Below are positions 1 to 9,886 of a stretch of DNA of 64,000 bases, piece after piece. Below the pieces are notes generated by a model. That model worked only from the letters and a program-made list of their open reading frames with translations. It was not told the DNA's origin and did no database searches. Location of the stretch: the NCBI RefSeq assembly GCF_902806685.2, contig NC_048545.1, positions 1,575,001 through 1,639,000 on the forward strand. The letters are read 5' to 3'. Positions within the stretch are counted from its first letter, which is position 1, and each line of letters begins with the position of its first letter. The translations under genes were made by a program, and so were the position numbers. Source of the DNA: Maniola hyperantus. Lineage: Eukaryota; Arthropoda; Insecta; Lepidoptera; Nymphalidae.

Positions 1-87
1 CTTCTTCTCAAACCAGGGTGCGTTAGGAACTCTCGCAGCTTTAGTTTTAAGTTAAGGTAATTCATTATAATATATAACCCATCATTA
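1..87 (+). repeat. LINE L-a 3' tail, first part
   Basis: This is the 3' untranslated end of the LINE family seen more fully at 37279-37690. It shares the TTAGTTTTAAGTT block and, after the inserted Helitron, the TTTGA-type terminal repeats. It is split by HEL-E and resumes at 293. Confidence 0.6.
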
Positions 88-292
88 TCTTTATATATAA
101 AAATGAATCGCTAAATGTGTTGCTGAACGCAAATCTCGAGAACAGCTGAACCGATTTCGCTAATTCTTTTTTCATAATACCTATTCCTTGAAGTACGGGA
201 ATGGTTCTTACGGAGAGAAAAGTTTAAAAATTGCCTGAAAAATAATTGACTGTTAGAGTGTTAGACGGTACGAAGTTCGCCGGGGCAGCTAG
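88..292 (+). mobile_element. Helitron HEL-E, non-autonomous
   Basis: The 205 bp element starts TC after an A and ends GGGGCAGCTAG before a T, the canonical Helitron ends and A|T insertion site. A short palindrome CGAAGTTCG lies just inside the 3' end. It is inserted in the tail of LINE L-a. It has no coding capacity. Confidence 0.75.
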
Positions 293-332
293 TTTTGAAT
301 AAATGCTTTGAATTTGAGTTTGAGTTCGAGCA
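293..332 (+). repeat. LINE L-a 3' tail, second part (TTTGA)n
   Basis: TTTGAATTTGAGTTTGAG-type terminal repeats continue the LINE tail interrupted by HEL-E. The same kind of tail is seen at 22060-22093 and 37660-37680. Confidence 0.55.
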
Positions 333-609
333 TCCATACTTATATTATAAATATGCGGAACCGTGAAATTTTTCACGGTCTATCTATTTTTGACGAAAGT
401 TTTTAGGTACCTACAGAGAAAGCTTGAATGCTGGGGAAGTTCCATAGGCTGCTTTTAAAAAAACTAGGTAGGATTTGCGGGCATTATCTATTCGGAACAT
501 CCCATAGACAGATAAAATGGGTACCTAATACTGGCAAAACAGAGTTCCCACGGGAGTTTTAAAAAACTGAAACTTACGCGGATGAAGTTGTGGTGCACCA
601 TCTACTTAG
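333..609 (+). mobile_element. Helitron HEL-C, degenerate
   Basis: It begins A|TCCATACT like the full copy at 21310 and keeps blocks such as GTTCCCACGGGA. The 3' end is decayed (CTTAG in place of CTAG). A 9-bp-arm perfect hairpin lies at 360-379. Confidence 0.6.
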
Positions 610-630
610 TTTAAGATAATGTACCTTAAA

Positions 631-890
631 CGCCATCATGGTCGGCCGAGGCGAAGTTGCCGTGATGAATTAGATAATTTTACAGTTACTTCGCATGAAG
701 AGGCGCGAAATAGGAAACGGTGGAAGGATCGGAGGGAGCCCTTTGCCCAAATGTGGGACAGCACAGGCTGATTTAGATTAGATTAGATTGGATTGTCTCT
801 AGTAGTCCCTCTTAAAATCTTACCCTATATTGTTGTGAGTAGGTATGTTGTAGTATGTTAGTAAATTACAAAAAAAAAACATAAATAAAA
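631..890 (+). pseudogene. LINE L-f remnant: ORF2 C-terminus and 3' tail
   Basis: In one frame, 631-771 reads RHHGRPRRSCRDELDNF, then a basic stretch and ...FAQMWDSTG before a TGA stop. This resembles the extreme C-terminus of lepidopteran non-LTR retrotransposon polyproteins (GRPxxRWRDELD...FAQxWD). No reverse transcriptase motifs remain. A TTAGA-rich tail and a run of nine A follow. A related C-terminus is at 36632. Confidence 0.6.
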
Positions 891-1111
891 AATTAAACGC
901 GATGTTTAACTATTCATTATTTTTTATGAACACATACTTAATCATATATCATCGTAATGTTATGCGATAAATATGTTAATTTAAAGTCGGTAGTAAAGCG
1001 GAACAACTCAATCCTCTAATTATACCTACTTCAATACCTAATGTCATTTTATTAAATTGTTTTATGGACGTGACTCCATTGATGCGTTTGCCTTTTCCTA
1101 ATATAAAAATG

Positions 1112-1374
1112 TATATAGTATAAAATAAAGTCGCTTCCCGCTGTCTGTATATATGAATGCGTAGATCTTTTAAACTACGCAACGGATTTTAATGCGGTTT
1201 TCACCAATAGATAGAATGATTCAAGAGGAAGGTTTATAGGTATAGTTTAATATTGGTTTGTGTTAATTTGTTGAAATATGACGATATTTGAACAAAATGT
1301 CGGAAGAATTACTCCTCACTGACACCACATTAGTATCTACATTGCACCCATGCGAAGCCAGGGCGGGTCGCTAG
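1112..1374 (+). mobile_element. Helitron HEL-F, non-autonomous
   Basis: It ends GGGCGGGTCGCTAG followed by T, with a GCGAAGCC-type subterminal block typical of these Helitrons. The 5' end is diverged and placed only approximately. No coding capacity. Confidence 0.55.
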
Positions 1375-1427
1375 TTGAATAATATAACATAGTTATGTTC
1401 TTTTCATGAATTACTTTCTATTACCTA

Positions 1428-1592
1428 TTCTACTCCCTCTACAACCTCTCGCACTGCCAAGGGTCACTGGTAGAAATCTCTCATAGAGATAAGTGCTACC
1501 CTGTCCACTTTTACTCTCTTTTTCTCTTTACTGTGTTAATAGTTATAAAAATAAATGGTTTTGGTACAAATTAAATTAAAATTAAATTAAAT
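1428..1592 (+). repeat. LINE 3' untranslated tail fragment
   Basis: CTCGCACTGCCAAGGG, a GAGATAAG block and a terminal AATAAATGG / A-rich stretch resemble the 3' end of a lepidopteran LINE. No coding remnant is attached. The family assignment is from memory. Confidence 0.4.
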
Positions 1593-1596
1593 ATTA

Positions 1597-1796
1597 CTAA
1601 CTTATGCCTGCGGCTTCGTCTACGTGAACTACACATTCAAACACCCTTAGGGGTTGAGTTTTCAAAAATCCTTTCTTAGCGGATGTGTACGACATAATAT
1701 GCTAAATTTCAGCCCGATCCGTCCAGTAGTTTGAGCTGTGTGTTGATAGATCAGTCAGTCAGTCAGTCAGTCACCTTTTCCTTTTATATATTTAGA
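1597..1796 (-). mobile_element. Helitron HEL-B, non-autonomous
   Basis: Read on the minus strand it starts TC, carries a (GACT)n microsatellite near the 5' end and ends TTAG (CTAG with one change). About 200 bp. HEL-B is the most abundant Helitron family here, with roughly 20 copies or fragments. Confidence 0.75.
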
Positions 1797-2308
1797 AGAA
1801 GATACATAATATTACAATGTCATTGTTAATTACATGGTCAATTTAGAAAATTATAAATTAACATAGTAAATGCAAATTTAAAACAATAAACTTTTCCTAT
1901 ATTGTTATGGTAATGAAAAAGTAATCGTCTATAATAAAATTTTATGTACCATCTTCAGGATAACCACATGCCGGATCTCGTAAGAATGCAATTGAAAAAA
2001 GTCATAAAGTCGTCAATACAATTTATATTTATTAACGATTTCCTACATACCAATAGTTAATTTATATTCATACCGTAAATGAAAAGAATAAATTGCTAGT
2101 TACTACGCCCAAGAAATGGTTTAGGGCGACAGTTCGACTACTTATCATTTAAATATTTACCCCGCGAATCAACGAACGTGTAAAGTACTTAACGCAATGG
2201 CTCAAGGCACTTTCTTATAGTGACACGGAAGACATCGTAACTTTGAAATAATCCATTCACACATCTTATACACAGAAAAACACACAAACACATACACACA
2301 CATATTAA
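1797..2308. other. AT-rich stretch with no recognised feature
   Basis: No gene or known repeat was recognised. A short CA-rich run lies at about 2266-2304. Confidence 0.5.
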
Positions 2309-2527
2309 TCAGTACCCTTATTATAAACGCGAAAGTGTGTTTGTTTGTTGGCTTGTTGGTTTATCCTTCAATCATGTCGCAACGGTGCAACGGATTGACG
2401 TGATTTTTGCATGGGTATAGATAAATATCTGAAGAGTGATATAGGATATAGGCTACTTTTTATCCCGAGAAATCAAAGAGTTCCCACGGGATTTTTAAGA
2501 ACCCAAATACACGCGGGCATCCGCTAG
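2309..2527 (+). mobile_element. Helitron HEL-D, non-autonomous
   Basis: It starts A|TCAGTACCCTTATTATAAA and ends CCGCTAG before T. The block normally forming the 3' hairpin (GACGAAGTCGCG) is deleted, so this copy is probably immobile. GTTTGTTTG repeats lie near the 5' end. Confidence 0.65.
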
Positions 2528-2581
2528 TGTTTAACAGACAAGAGCATACAACGCTGATTTTCAGCCAGGATCTGGGAAAGA

Positions 2582-2708
2582 GATTTTTTAAAGAATATTA
2601 GCCATGTTAAACGACTAATATTCCCCTTTATCCTCCAACTAAGCGTCAAGCTTGTACTAGGAATAGGTACGACAAGAGTCCAACGGGCGGGGTTTGAACC
2701 GTCGACCT
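2582..2708 (-). mobile_element. SINE-3 fragment
   Basis: This is the complement of the SINE at 24307. It contains the B-box region GGTTCAAACCCC and the GGGGAATATTAGTCGTTT tail block. The A-box end is missing. Confidence 0.65.
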
Positions 2709-2829
2709 AATTAGTACGTTCACCTAGTTGGTCTAGTGGTTAGCATCAACTGCGGATGACGAGGTCCTGGTTTCGATTCCCGGGTCGGCTCAAAAATAAG
2801 TATTGAGTTTTTCTGTTGAGACATTCTCT

Positions 2830-2916
2830 AGCTCAGAGTTTAGTTAGGAAATTGGCGGTGTTCACCTCCGCACCTCGGAGGTGAACACCGCCAATTTCCT
2901 AACTAAACTCTGAGCT
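2830..2916. repeat. perfect 41-bp-arm palindrome in SINE-4
   Basis: Arms 2830-2870 and 2876-2916 are exact reverse complements around the 5-nt spacer CACCT. The sequence can form a long hairpin or cruciform. Confidence 0.95.
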
Positions 2917-3027
2917 TTCTGAGGAGAGCAAGTAAAGCCGTCGGTCCTGCGCCTTATCTCTCTCGGGTCGTGTCGGACTTCCGTCTCATCGGGCTGTCCC
3001 AAGTCAACTCCGTGTCTGTCCCGCTAT

Positions 3028-3206
3028 GCGGATTGGCAGACTTCACATACCTTTGAGAACTCTCAGGCATGCAGGTTTCCTTCACCGTTAAAGCAAGTGA
3101 TATTTGACTGTTCTTAAAAACGCACATAACTCCGAAAAGTTAGTGGTGCGTGCCCAGTATCGAACCTCCAACATACCGAAAAGAAGGCGGATGTCTTAAC
3201 CACTAG
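3028..3206 (-). mobile_element. SINE-1 fragment inserted in SINE-4
   Basis: Complement of the SINE-1 head (B-box region, CTAGTGGTTAAG) and middle part. It lacks the distal GATGATGAT-type tail. SINE-4 sequence resumes directly after it. Confidence 0.65.
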
Positions 3207-3348
3207 GGAGTGAGTGAGGGAATGGAGAGTGCACCTGTGTTTGCGCACACACGTCTTGTGCACTATTATAATCGCCGGCGCAGTTGGATAACTCTATGGA
3301 GATTGGCTACCGTTGTCGAAATTCGGTTGAGAGGTCATTATTATTATG

Positions 3349-3675
3349 ATTACGGAAACCTAAATATATAATGTATAGTACATAATCGTGCAGGGGTTAA
3401 TTAACCCACGTTAGGTAAGGTTATGGTAGCAAGGTCGGTTTACACGGATGACCTTTGCAGTAGCAATTCAAGTACATGAACATTATGAGATTAAACATTT
3501 TGTAAAATATATACAGTTTATTTTGATGATATAAACATGCGATCCCCACACTACATAATTATTTAATGTACTGTAGATTATTTATTAGCTATTAATATAG
3601 GTAGATAATTTTATAATAGCAGTTTATGATTTATTAAGTATGCATTTATTTCGCTGAGGCTTATACACGACTTCC
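3349..3675. other. AT-rich stretch with no recognised feature
   Basis: No open frame, repeat family or structure that could be supported. Confidence 0.5.
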
Positions 3676-4111
3676 AAAAACCGGCCAAGTGCAAGTCAGG
3701 CTTGCGCAATGAGGGTTCCGTACATTTTTCGACATTTTGCACGATAATTCAAAAACTAACATGCATAAAAATATATAAAAATCTGTTTTAGAATGCACAG
3801 GTGAATACCTTTCATATGATACCCCACTTGATATAGTCACTCACTTCGAAAGTTGAAAATACTAATTATTAGTTCATGACCACAATTTAATTTTTTTTGT
3901 GTGATCTAACCCTAAATTCACGGTTTTCAGATTTTTCCCCAAATTTCAGCTATAAGATCTACCTACCTGCCAAATTTCATGATTCTAGGTCAACGGGAAG
4001 TATCCTGTAGGTTTCTTGACAGACCGACAGACAGACAGACAGACACAGACAGACAACAAAGGGATCGTATAAAGGTTCCGTTTTTCCTTTTGAGGTACGG
4101 AACCCTAAAAA
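3676..4111 (-). mobile_element. HNT-A (Helentron/HINE-like), full length
   Basis: About 435 bp. Read on the minus strand it begins TTTTTAGGGTTCCGTACC, whose GGGTTCCGT can pair with ACGGAACCC a few bases on. A (GTCT)n microsatellite follows, then a conserved core. It ends with GTACGGAACCC, a small hairpin and CCGGTTTTT. The arrangement matches non-autonomous Helentrons (asymmetric terminal repeats, 3' hairpin, T-tract flank). The class assignment is inference. Confidence 0.65.
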
Positions 4112-4167
4112 AGGAGTGTAATGTACATACCCATATATAGTTATAATAACTAAGTAGCGAGAGAGGA

Positions 4168-4250
4168 AAACTATGATAGCCTAGTGGTTAATATGACGGC
4201 CTCCTATTCGGCAGGTCGGTGATTCGATCTCGAACACGCGTCTCTTACTT
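4168..4250 (+). mobile_element. SINE-1 tRNA-like head
   Basis: A-box TGATAGCCTAGTGGTTAA and B-box GATTCGATCTC with SINE-1 spacing. The body is missing. It faces a second head at 4296. Confidence 0.55.
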
Positions 4251-4295
4251 ATTGGAGTTAAAGCCAGTGGTAATATTAATTAATTGCGTGAAAAA

Positions 4296-4375
4296 TTCGA
4301 GGTGCGTGCGCGGGATCGAACCCACGACCTCCCAAAAAGAAGACCGACGTCCTAACCACTAGGCTACCACCGCTC
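4296..4375 (-). mobile_element. SINE-1 tRNA-like head, inverted
   Basis: The complement contains CCTAGTGGTTAGGACGTC and GGGTTCGATCCCG. Only the promoter-bearing head survives. Confidence 0.55.
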
Positions 4376-4547
4376 TCAATACTCACAAGTTACAACTCAT
4401 TAGAGCGGAATCCCGCGAGCGTTTCTCCGCTAACGATTTCCCGATAGATTTGACCCTGGCCTTAACTTCGTAGAAGATGCCTACGAGTTTTCGTAGAGGA
4501 TGTTTTTAACAGCCCGAAATTTAAATTTACTAATGATTAAGGTGTGA

Positions 4548-4745
4548 CAGCTTAGTGGGTAAGATGTCAGCTCTGTATTCGGGGGCTGTGGGTTCAGTCC
4601 CGGCCACGGAACTTAACTTTTCGGAATAACGTGCGTTTTTAAGCAACTATATTACATATTATCACTTAGCCATAACGGCGAAGGAAACCTACATATTTAA
4701 GATTCTCCATAATGTTTCCGACGGTCGATAAAGTCTGTCAATCCA
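4548..4745 (+). mobile_element. SINE-1, diverged and 3'-truncated
   Basis: Head (CAGCTTAGTGGGTAAGATG, GGGTTCAGTCCCGG) and body (GGCGAAGGAAACCT, TTCTCCATAATG) are recognisable with many changes. It is an old copy, abutting LINE L-d. Confidence 0.55.
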
Positions 4746-4761
4746 AACTTGGTCTTTAAGT

Positions 4762-5257
4762 TATTTTAAATGGTAAAGCAGTTCGGGTTGTACAGAAATT
4801 CAAATACCTAGGACACATCCTGACAGAGCATCTAAAAGATGACAGCGACATTGAGAGGGAAAGGAGGGCACTCTCGATTCGTTGCAATATGCTGGCGCGT
4901 AGATTTAGCAAATGCAGTAAGGCCGTTAAAATAACCTTATTTAACGCCTACTGCCAATGCTTTTATACGTGCCAGTTATGGGCAAACTTTCTTAAAAAGT
5001 CGTTCACTGCAATACGAGTACAATATAACGACGCATTCCGAATACTCATGGGATTGCCGAGGTATTGCAGTGCTTCTACTATGTTTGCCGAAGCGGGGGT
5101 GCCCGACTTCTATTGTATTGTAAGAACTCGCGTAGCATCCTTTTGGGAAAGACTTCGGAGCTCTAACAATGCAATACTCAAGGTCGTTTGTGAAGGGATG
5201 CCCAGCCCTATTTTTAGTTATTGGCTATCTGTACACCAGGATAAGAACAAAAAGTAA
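4762..5257 (+). pseudogene. LINE L-d remnant: C-terminal part of reverse transcriptase polyprotein
   Basis: An uninterrupted frame of about 164 codons upstream of the TAA at 5255-5257 reads FKYLGHILTEHLKDDSDIE, then RRALSIRCNMLARRF, and later FRILMGLPRYCSASTMFAEAG. This is the thumb/C-terminal region of a non-LTR retrotransposon RT (YLG motif, basic helices). The catalytic YxDD and the endonuclease are absent, so the copy is 5'-truncated and inactive. The first ATG (4889) is internal and not a real start. Confidence 0.75.
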
Positions 5258-5401
5258 TACCTGTGACCTGTGACATCTGAAATGAGTTTTTTAACCATTT
5301 CAGTTAGTCGTAAGGTATGTGTATGTTTTATAGTGTTAATTTTATTTTATTGTAATTTGTAAATGTGTATATGGGTTGCTTTATGCCTGAAAATAAAAAA
5401 C

Positions 5402-5432
<31 letters not shown>
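5258..5432 (+). repeat. LINE L-d 3' UTR with (TTA)n tail
   Basis: The 3' untranslated region ends in AATAAAAAACTA and about ten TTA units (5402-5432). A short-repeat tail rather than poly(A) fits CR1/L2-like LINEs. Confidence 0.6.
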
Positions 5433-5681
5433 TAACTTTCCGGACTTATGTGCGTTTTAAGCTGTTGGATGAATATCACTTACTTTAACGGTAAAGGAAA
5501 CCTACATATCTGAGATCCTCCATAATGTACTCGGTGATGGATGAAGCCTGTCAATCAGTATTTGGCCAGCATGGTGGACTATGGCCTTACTATGGCCATA
5601 TCTCTCCTCTTTCTGAGAGGAGTAGAACCTTCGGTGAGTAGGTTCTAGACCGGCGATGGGTTGTGATCATGAATGATTAGG
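5433..5681 (+). mobile_element. SINE-1, headless
   Basis: The body starts at the AACTTTCCGGACTTATGTGCG block and runs to CCGGCGATGGGTTGTGATCATG. The tRNA-like head is missing. Confidence 0.6.
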
Positions 5682-5809
5682 TAGTTACTTACGTCTTTTT
5701 TGTACTGTGAAGTTTTGTATTTTCATAATAGATATCTTGCCCTTGCTGGGCACATGCTGCATGGCCTTCTTCGCGCCCAGCACCATCTTTATTCTGAAAC
5801 AACAATTAT

Positions 5810-6082
5810 TTCATCAATCATCGTCTGGATATCGTGGAGGGATACGTCCGCACACTCGCGCTGCGCATGTTTGCGCGCGCGGATAACGGACCGTATGAAC
5901 ATCTCCACGGCATCCCTCCACTCATCCCCCGATCGATGACCGGGCGTCCACTACCTCGAGAGCTCCTTCGATCGCCGTCCCCAGCACAACGCGCAGGCGA
6001 CACAAGTGACGCCGACCACGACGACGCGAGTACCACCGGACGAGACCCTGTCTCTGCACTGCTGAGACCCATTCCAAACTAA
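5810..6082 (+). pseudogene. LINE L-c remnant: ORF2 C-terminus
   Basis: The frame ending at the TAA at 6080-6082 reads NHRLDIVEGYVRTLALRMF followed by GPYEHLHGIPP and a Pro/Arg-rich end. This resembles the C-terminal end of Jockey-like lepidopteran LINE polyproteins. GC content is much higher than in the surroundings. There is no RT or endonuclease core, so it is a 5'-truncated insertion. Family assignment is from memory. Confidence 0.55.
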
Positions 6083-6283
6083 CACGGACCTACAACATCA
6101 CCGCGCGCGGCGAAAAACAGAGACAGCCAGACATATACACGGCCAAAAGACAAACACCCTGGTCACAGAGATACCCAGCGCCACACCCGGGTAAGGAGGC
6201 CAAGCCTCGAGGCCCGTACCCCCGTCTGGCCGTTCTGGCCAAACGGAGAAGACCCACACATCACATCTGAATTTCCTCATGTT
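6083..6283 (+). repeat. LINE L-c 3' UTR, GC-rich
   Basis: A GC-rich untranslated stretch continues directly from the L-c coding remnant (GGAGGCCAAGCCTCGAGGCC). Small open frames on both strands here are compositional artefacts. Confidence 0.45.
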
Positions 6284-6455
6284 TGCGATCTCATCTTATG
6301 GTAAGTCATGATGTAGTCTTAAAATAGAAGCGGGCTAATCTGGCAGTTTCATTAATCCCGTACCCCTGGACCGGTTTCTACGCGCCATCGTACCGAAACG
6401 CTAAATCACTTGCGGCGGTACGGCTTTGCCACGACCGAAGCCTTCTACCAGATAA
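6284..6455 (-). mobile_element. SINE-2 fragment
   Basis: Complement of the SINE-2 body, including the GCGGGCTAATCTGGCAG and CGCTAAATCACTTGCGGC regions. The tRNA-like head is absent. Confidence 0.6.
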
Positions 6456-6471
6456 AATAATGTGTCGAATC

Positions 6472-6545
6472 AAAACCTATAGGGTACTTCCCGTTGACCT
6501 AGAATCATGAAATTTGGCAGGTAGCAATTCTTTATAGTACACGGA
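6472..6545 (+). mobile_element. HNT-A fragment
   Basis: The CCTATAGGGTACTTCCCGTT core block and AATCATGAAATTTGGCAGG of HNT-A are present on the plus strand. Both termini are missing. It abuts an opposite-strand copy. Confidence 0.5.
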
Positions 6546-7136
6546 AAATGAAAAACCGGCCAAGTGCGAATCAGACTCGCGCACTGAGGGTTCCGTACTA
6601 CAATCGTATTTTATCGACATTTTGCACGATAAATCAAAAACTATACTTACTAGATCTCGTTCAAACCAATTTTCGGTGGAAGTTTGCATGGTAATGGATC
6701 TCATATTTTTTTTTAGTTTTATCATTTTCTTATTTTAGAAGTTACAGGGGGGGGGGGACACACATTTTACCACTTTGGAAGTGTCTCTCGCGCAAACTAT
6801 TCAGTTTTGATAAAAAATGATATTAGAAACCTCAATATCATTTTTGAAGACCTATCCATAGATACTGCACACATATGGGTTTGATGAAAAAAAAATTTTT
6901 GAGTTTCAGTTCTAAGTATAGGTAGCGTAACCCCAAAATTTATTGTTTTTTTTTTCTTACTTTGCACAAAAATCTTAATGTGATTTACAGAATACATCTA
7001 TTTACCAAGTTTCAACAGTATAGCTCTTATAGTTTCGGAAAAAGTGGCTGTGACATACGGACGGACAGACAGACATGACGAATCTATAAGGGTTCCGTTT
7101 TTTGCCATTCGGCTACGGAACCCTAAAAACCCCAAT
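6546..7136 (-). mobile_element. HNT-A long variant (A2)
   Basis: It has the same termini as HNT-A: a hairpin-forming GACTCGCGCA block at one end and GGTTCCGTTTTTTGCC...ACGGAACCC at the other. The interior is different and longer, giving about 590 bp. It includes an 11-12 base G run near 6746. Confidence 0.6.
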
Positions 7137-7461
7137 AAAATGAACATCAGTAGCTAATGTAACTACTCAATAACTAACTTTGTAAAACTGTGAATATAAC
7201 AATAGGTAATATAATTATTATAAAATGGTAAAATATAATTAACTACAAGTTTTTGCACAGTTCAAAGGCGAGACATTGTGAACCCACGACCCCTGTGGCA
7301 TTTCAAAGGATATCGTTGTCAAATCAATCATAATACAACAGGATAAAACAATGTCATGTTTTTGTACTATTGCAAGCAAAAAATTAAATGTTAAGTAACT
7401 AAGTAAGTTTTTGTGAAATTAAAAATCTGACGTCTGTAGAAGTGCCTATAGAGTGTAGTAT
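7137..7461. other. AT-rich stretch with no recognised feature
   Basis: Nothing could be supported here. Confidence 0.5.
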
Positions 7462-7770
7462 GTCATCATCATGATCAATCCATCGTCGGCTCACTACACG
7501 GGTCTCTGTGTGAAAAGGGTTTTGGCCATAGTCTACCACGCTGGCCAAGTGCGGATTGGCAGACTTCACACACCTTTGAGAACATTATGGAGAATCATCA
7601 ATCATCAGGCATGCAGGTTTCCTCACGATGTTTTCCTTCACCGTTAAAGCAAGTGATTTTTTAATTACTTAAAACGCACATAACTCCGAAAAGTTAGAGG
7701 TGCGTGCTCGAGATCGAACCCCCTGCCTCCGATTGGAAGACGAACGTCCTAACCACTAGGCTACCACAGC
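7462..7770 (-). mobile_element. SINE-1, nearly full length
   Basis: On the minus strand: tRNA-like head with A-box TAGCCTAGTGGTTAGGACG and a B-box region, body containing CACCGCTT-type TTTAACGGTGAAGG and CTTTGAGAA-type blocks, and a GATGATGAC tail. About 310 bp. A 5' RNA polymerase III promoter and a short-repeat tail are usual for LINE-mobilised SINEs. Confidence 0.8.
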
Positions 7771-7810
7771 TTTTTCACCGTATAGTATGTACATACATAT
7801 AATAAGACTT

Positions 7811-7884
7811 GTCCTAACTGACTGACTGATTTATCAACGCACAGCCAGCAGCCTAAACCACTGAAATCGTGAGAAAAGCTAGTA
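7811..7884 (+). mobile_element. HEL-B fragment
   Basis: (GACT)n, TTATCAACGCACAGCC, and a terminal AGCTAGT are retained, with most of the middle deleted. Confidence 0.4.
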
Positions 7885-7963
7885 CAGGTATAAGTATAAA
7901 ATAATGAGTACCTAAGTACGAGTATAATAAGTGAGGTACTAAAATTACAAAGATGCATGTATA

Positions 7964-8119
7964 GTACGCGACAGGTTGAGATGGCAATCGGGGAAAGAAC
8001 GCCCCGCACACCCACAAAGCCCCGCGCTTAACCCGGTGCGGGCGAGCGCGGGTGGCGTACGGCTTTACGAGGCATCCTCCCACCTCATATCCCGATTGCC
8101 ATCTCGACCTGTCGCGAAC
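7964..8119. mobile_element. MITE M1, 29-bp inverted ends
   Basis: The left end GTACGCGACAGGTTGAGATG and the complement of the right end differ by about two bases over roughly 29 bp. Both are bordered by TATA. The GC-rich centre has a further inverted pair (CCCGCGCT...AGCGCGGG at about 8025-8055). No transposase; non-autonomous DNA transposon. Confidence 0.75.
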
Positions 8120-8357
8120 TATAGGTAGGTATCCATTAAGAAGGCAATTTTGGCGGGTTTTTGCTCTTTACAAAACGAAAATGATGGATACTGTGCCAGA
8201 CACGTCGATTAGTTATGATTATTTATTGTTTCGTTTTTTATTCACTTGTCATTGAACTCATATAATTACAGCGTATAATTTAGGTACTTTTTTTGGAAAT
8301 TAATAGGTACCTATGTAATTTTTGCAATTTGATACTACTTATTTTTTACATGTCTGA

Positions 8358-8477
8358 CTAGCTGACGCCCGCGACTTCGTCCGCATGGATTTAGGTTTTT
8401 AACAATCCCGTGGGAACTCTGGTTTTCTGATAAACCAACATACAAACATCATTTCGCATTTATAATAGGGGTAGTGA
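8358..8477 (-). mobile_element. HEL-D, internally deleted
   Basis: On the minus strand it starts A|TCACTACCCC and ends GTCAGCTAG|T, keeping the 3' hairpin block. Only 120 bp, so the middle is deleted. Confidence 0.65.
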
Positions 8478-8612
8478 TTGCTCATGATATTTTGATTAAA
8501 TTTTGTGAATATTAAACTAAAATAACCGCATTGCTATTATTTTGAATAGAAACCACACAGTTATGGTTCGCATAAATTTAGTTTATTTTACTTTATATTT
8601 AGCATAACGACT

Positions 8613-8952
8613 GACGACCTCCCTGGCGTAGTGGTGAGCGCTGTGGTCTTAATAGTGGGAGGTCCCGGGTTCGATTCCTGGCAGGGGTTTGGAATTTTAT
8701 AATTTCTAAATTTCTGGTCTGGTCTGGTGGGAGGCTTCGGCCGTGGCTAGTTACCACCCTACCGGCAAAGCCGTGCCGCCAAGCGATTTAGCATTCCGGT
8801 ACGATGCCGTGTAGAAACCAAAAGGGGAATGGTTTTAATAAAAACTGCCATACCCCTTCCAGGTTAGCCCGCTATCATCTTAGACTGCATCATCACTTAC
8901 CACCAGGTGAGATTGCAGGCAAGGGCTAACTTGTATCTGAATTTTAAAAAAA
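8613..8952 (+). mobile_element. SINE-2, full length
   Basis: The tRNA-like head has A-box TGGCGTAGTGGTGAGCG and B-box GGGTTCGATTCC. The 340 bp body ends at CTAACTTGTATCTGAA and an A-rich tail. An AT repeat follows. The copy lies close to the consensus I infer from the others. Confidence 0.8.
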
Positions 8953-9164
8953 TATATATATATTATATATTCCCTATATTATGGGTTTTGGTTGTTTGCA
9001 AAAAGGTTTAATTTAGTTATTTATTCATAGTTCACTAAATCAAAATGATTTTATTCATAAACTGATGATGTCCTTCCGTAAACGCGGAATAAAATAGCTA
9101 TTTCGCACTAATCGGTGGCAGCGGTTAGTGAACTTCTTAAAAATAACAATAGACCTTCAAATAA

Positions 9165-9401
9165 TCTTATAAATATATAAAAGGAAAAGGTGACGGACTG
9201 ACTGACTGACTGACTGATCTATCAACGCACAGCTCAAACTACTGGACGGATCGGGTTGAAATTTGGCATGCAGATAGCTATTATGACGTAGGCATCCGCT
9301 AAGAAAGGATTTTTGAAAATTCAACCCTTAAGGGGGGGGGGGGGAAATAGGGGTTTGAAATTTGTGTAGTCCACGCGGACGAAGTCGCGAGCATAAGCTA
9401 G
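9165..9401 (+). mobile_element. HEL-B, full length; left member of a tandem
   Basis: A|TC start, (GACT)n near 9191-9217, CGCGGACGAAGTCGCG hairpin block and CTAG end. A 13-14 base G run interrupts the body at about 9332. The CTAG abuts the next Helitron exactly. Confidence 0.8.
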
Positions 9402-9443
9402 TCACTATTATAAATGTGAAAGTGGGTTTGTTTGTTGGTTTAT

Positions 9444-9483
<40 letters not shown>

Positions 9484-9593
9484 GTCGCAACAGAGCAACG
9501 GATCGACGTGATTTTTTGCATGGGTACACTACCCCTACCACGGGATTTTCAACAACCTAAATCCACGCGGACGAAGTCGCGGGCATCAGCTAG
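9402..9593 (+). mobile_element. HEL-D; right member of a tandem, with 33-base poly(A)
   Basis: It starts TCACTATTATAAATG directly after the preceding CTAG and ends GGGCATCAGCTAG|T with an intact hairpin block. It contains an uninterrupted A run at about 9450-9482. Confidence 0.75.
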
Positions 9594-9886
9594 TCATATT
9601 AGCTTAGTTTTGAGATTAACGGAAATGGATGCTGGGACCTCGACTTTGGTTAATGAGCAGGCATTTTTAGCAGTCGTATAAAGTTGTCAATGACATAGGA
9701 AAATTCTAGAACACCACTCATTCATGAAATCGTTTCAAGGTTGGTTAAGGCAAAAAACAATATTAATTATTAATGCATATAAACAAAAATATACATGAGG
9801 CTAGTTTTTTATAGGAATCGACAGCTAAATTTTATAGAATATTCCAAGAAAAATCTAGTCTTTATTGACCATAATTATTATTTCAG

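Larger units (their letters stand above)
2725..3348 (+). mobile_element. SINE-4, split by a SINE-1 insertion
   Basis: The head is tRNA-like, with A-box TTGGTCTAGTGGTTAGCA and B-box GGTTTCGATTCCC. A body and a terminal (ATT)n tail follow. Positions 3028-3206 are an inserted SINE-1 fragment on the other strand. A 41-bp-arm perfect palindrome (2830-2916) sits in the body and is not expected in the family. Confidence 0.65.

Noticed and set aside
4548..5681. LINE L-d flanked by one long target duplication of SINE-1
   Set aside because: The two SINE-1 pieces overlap by about 170 bp but are too diverged and too long for a LINE target duplication; two separate old SINEs fit better.
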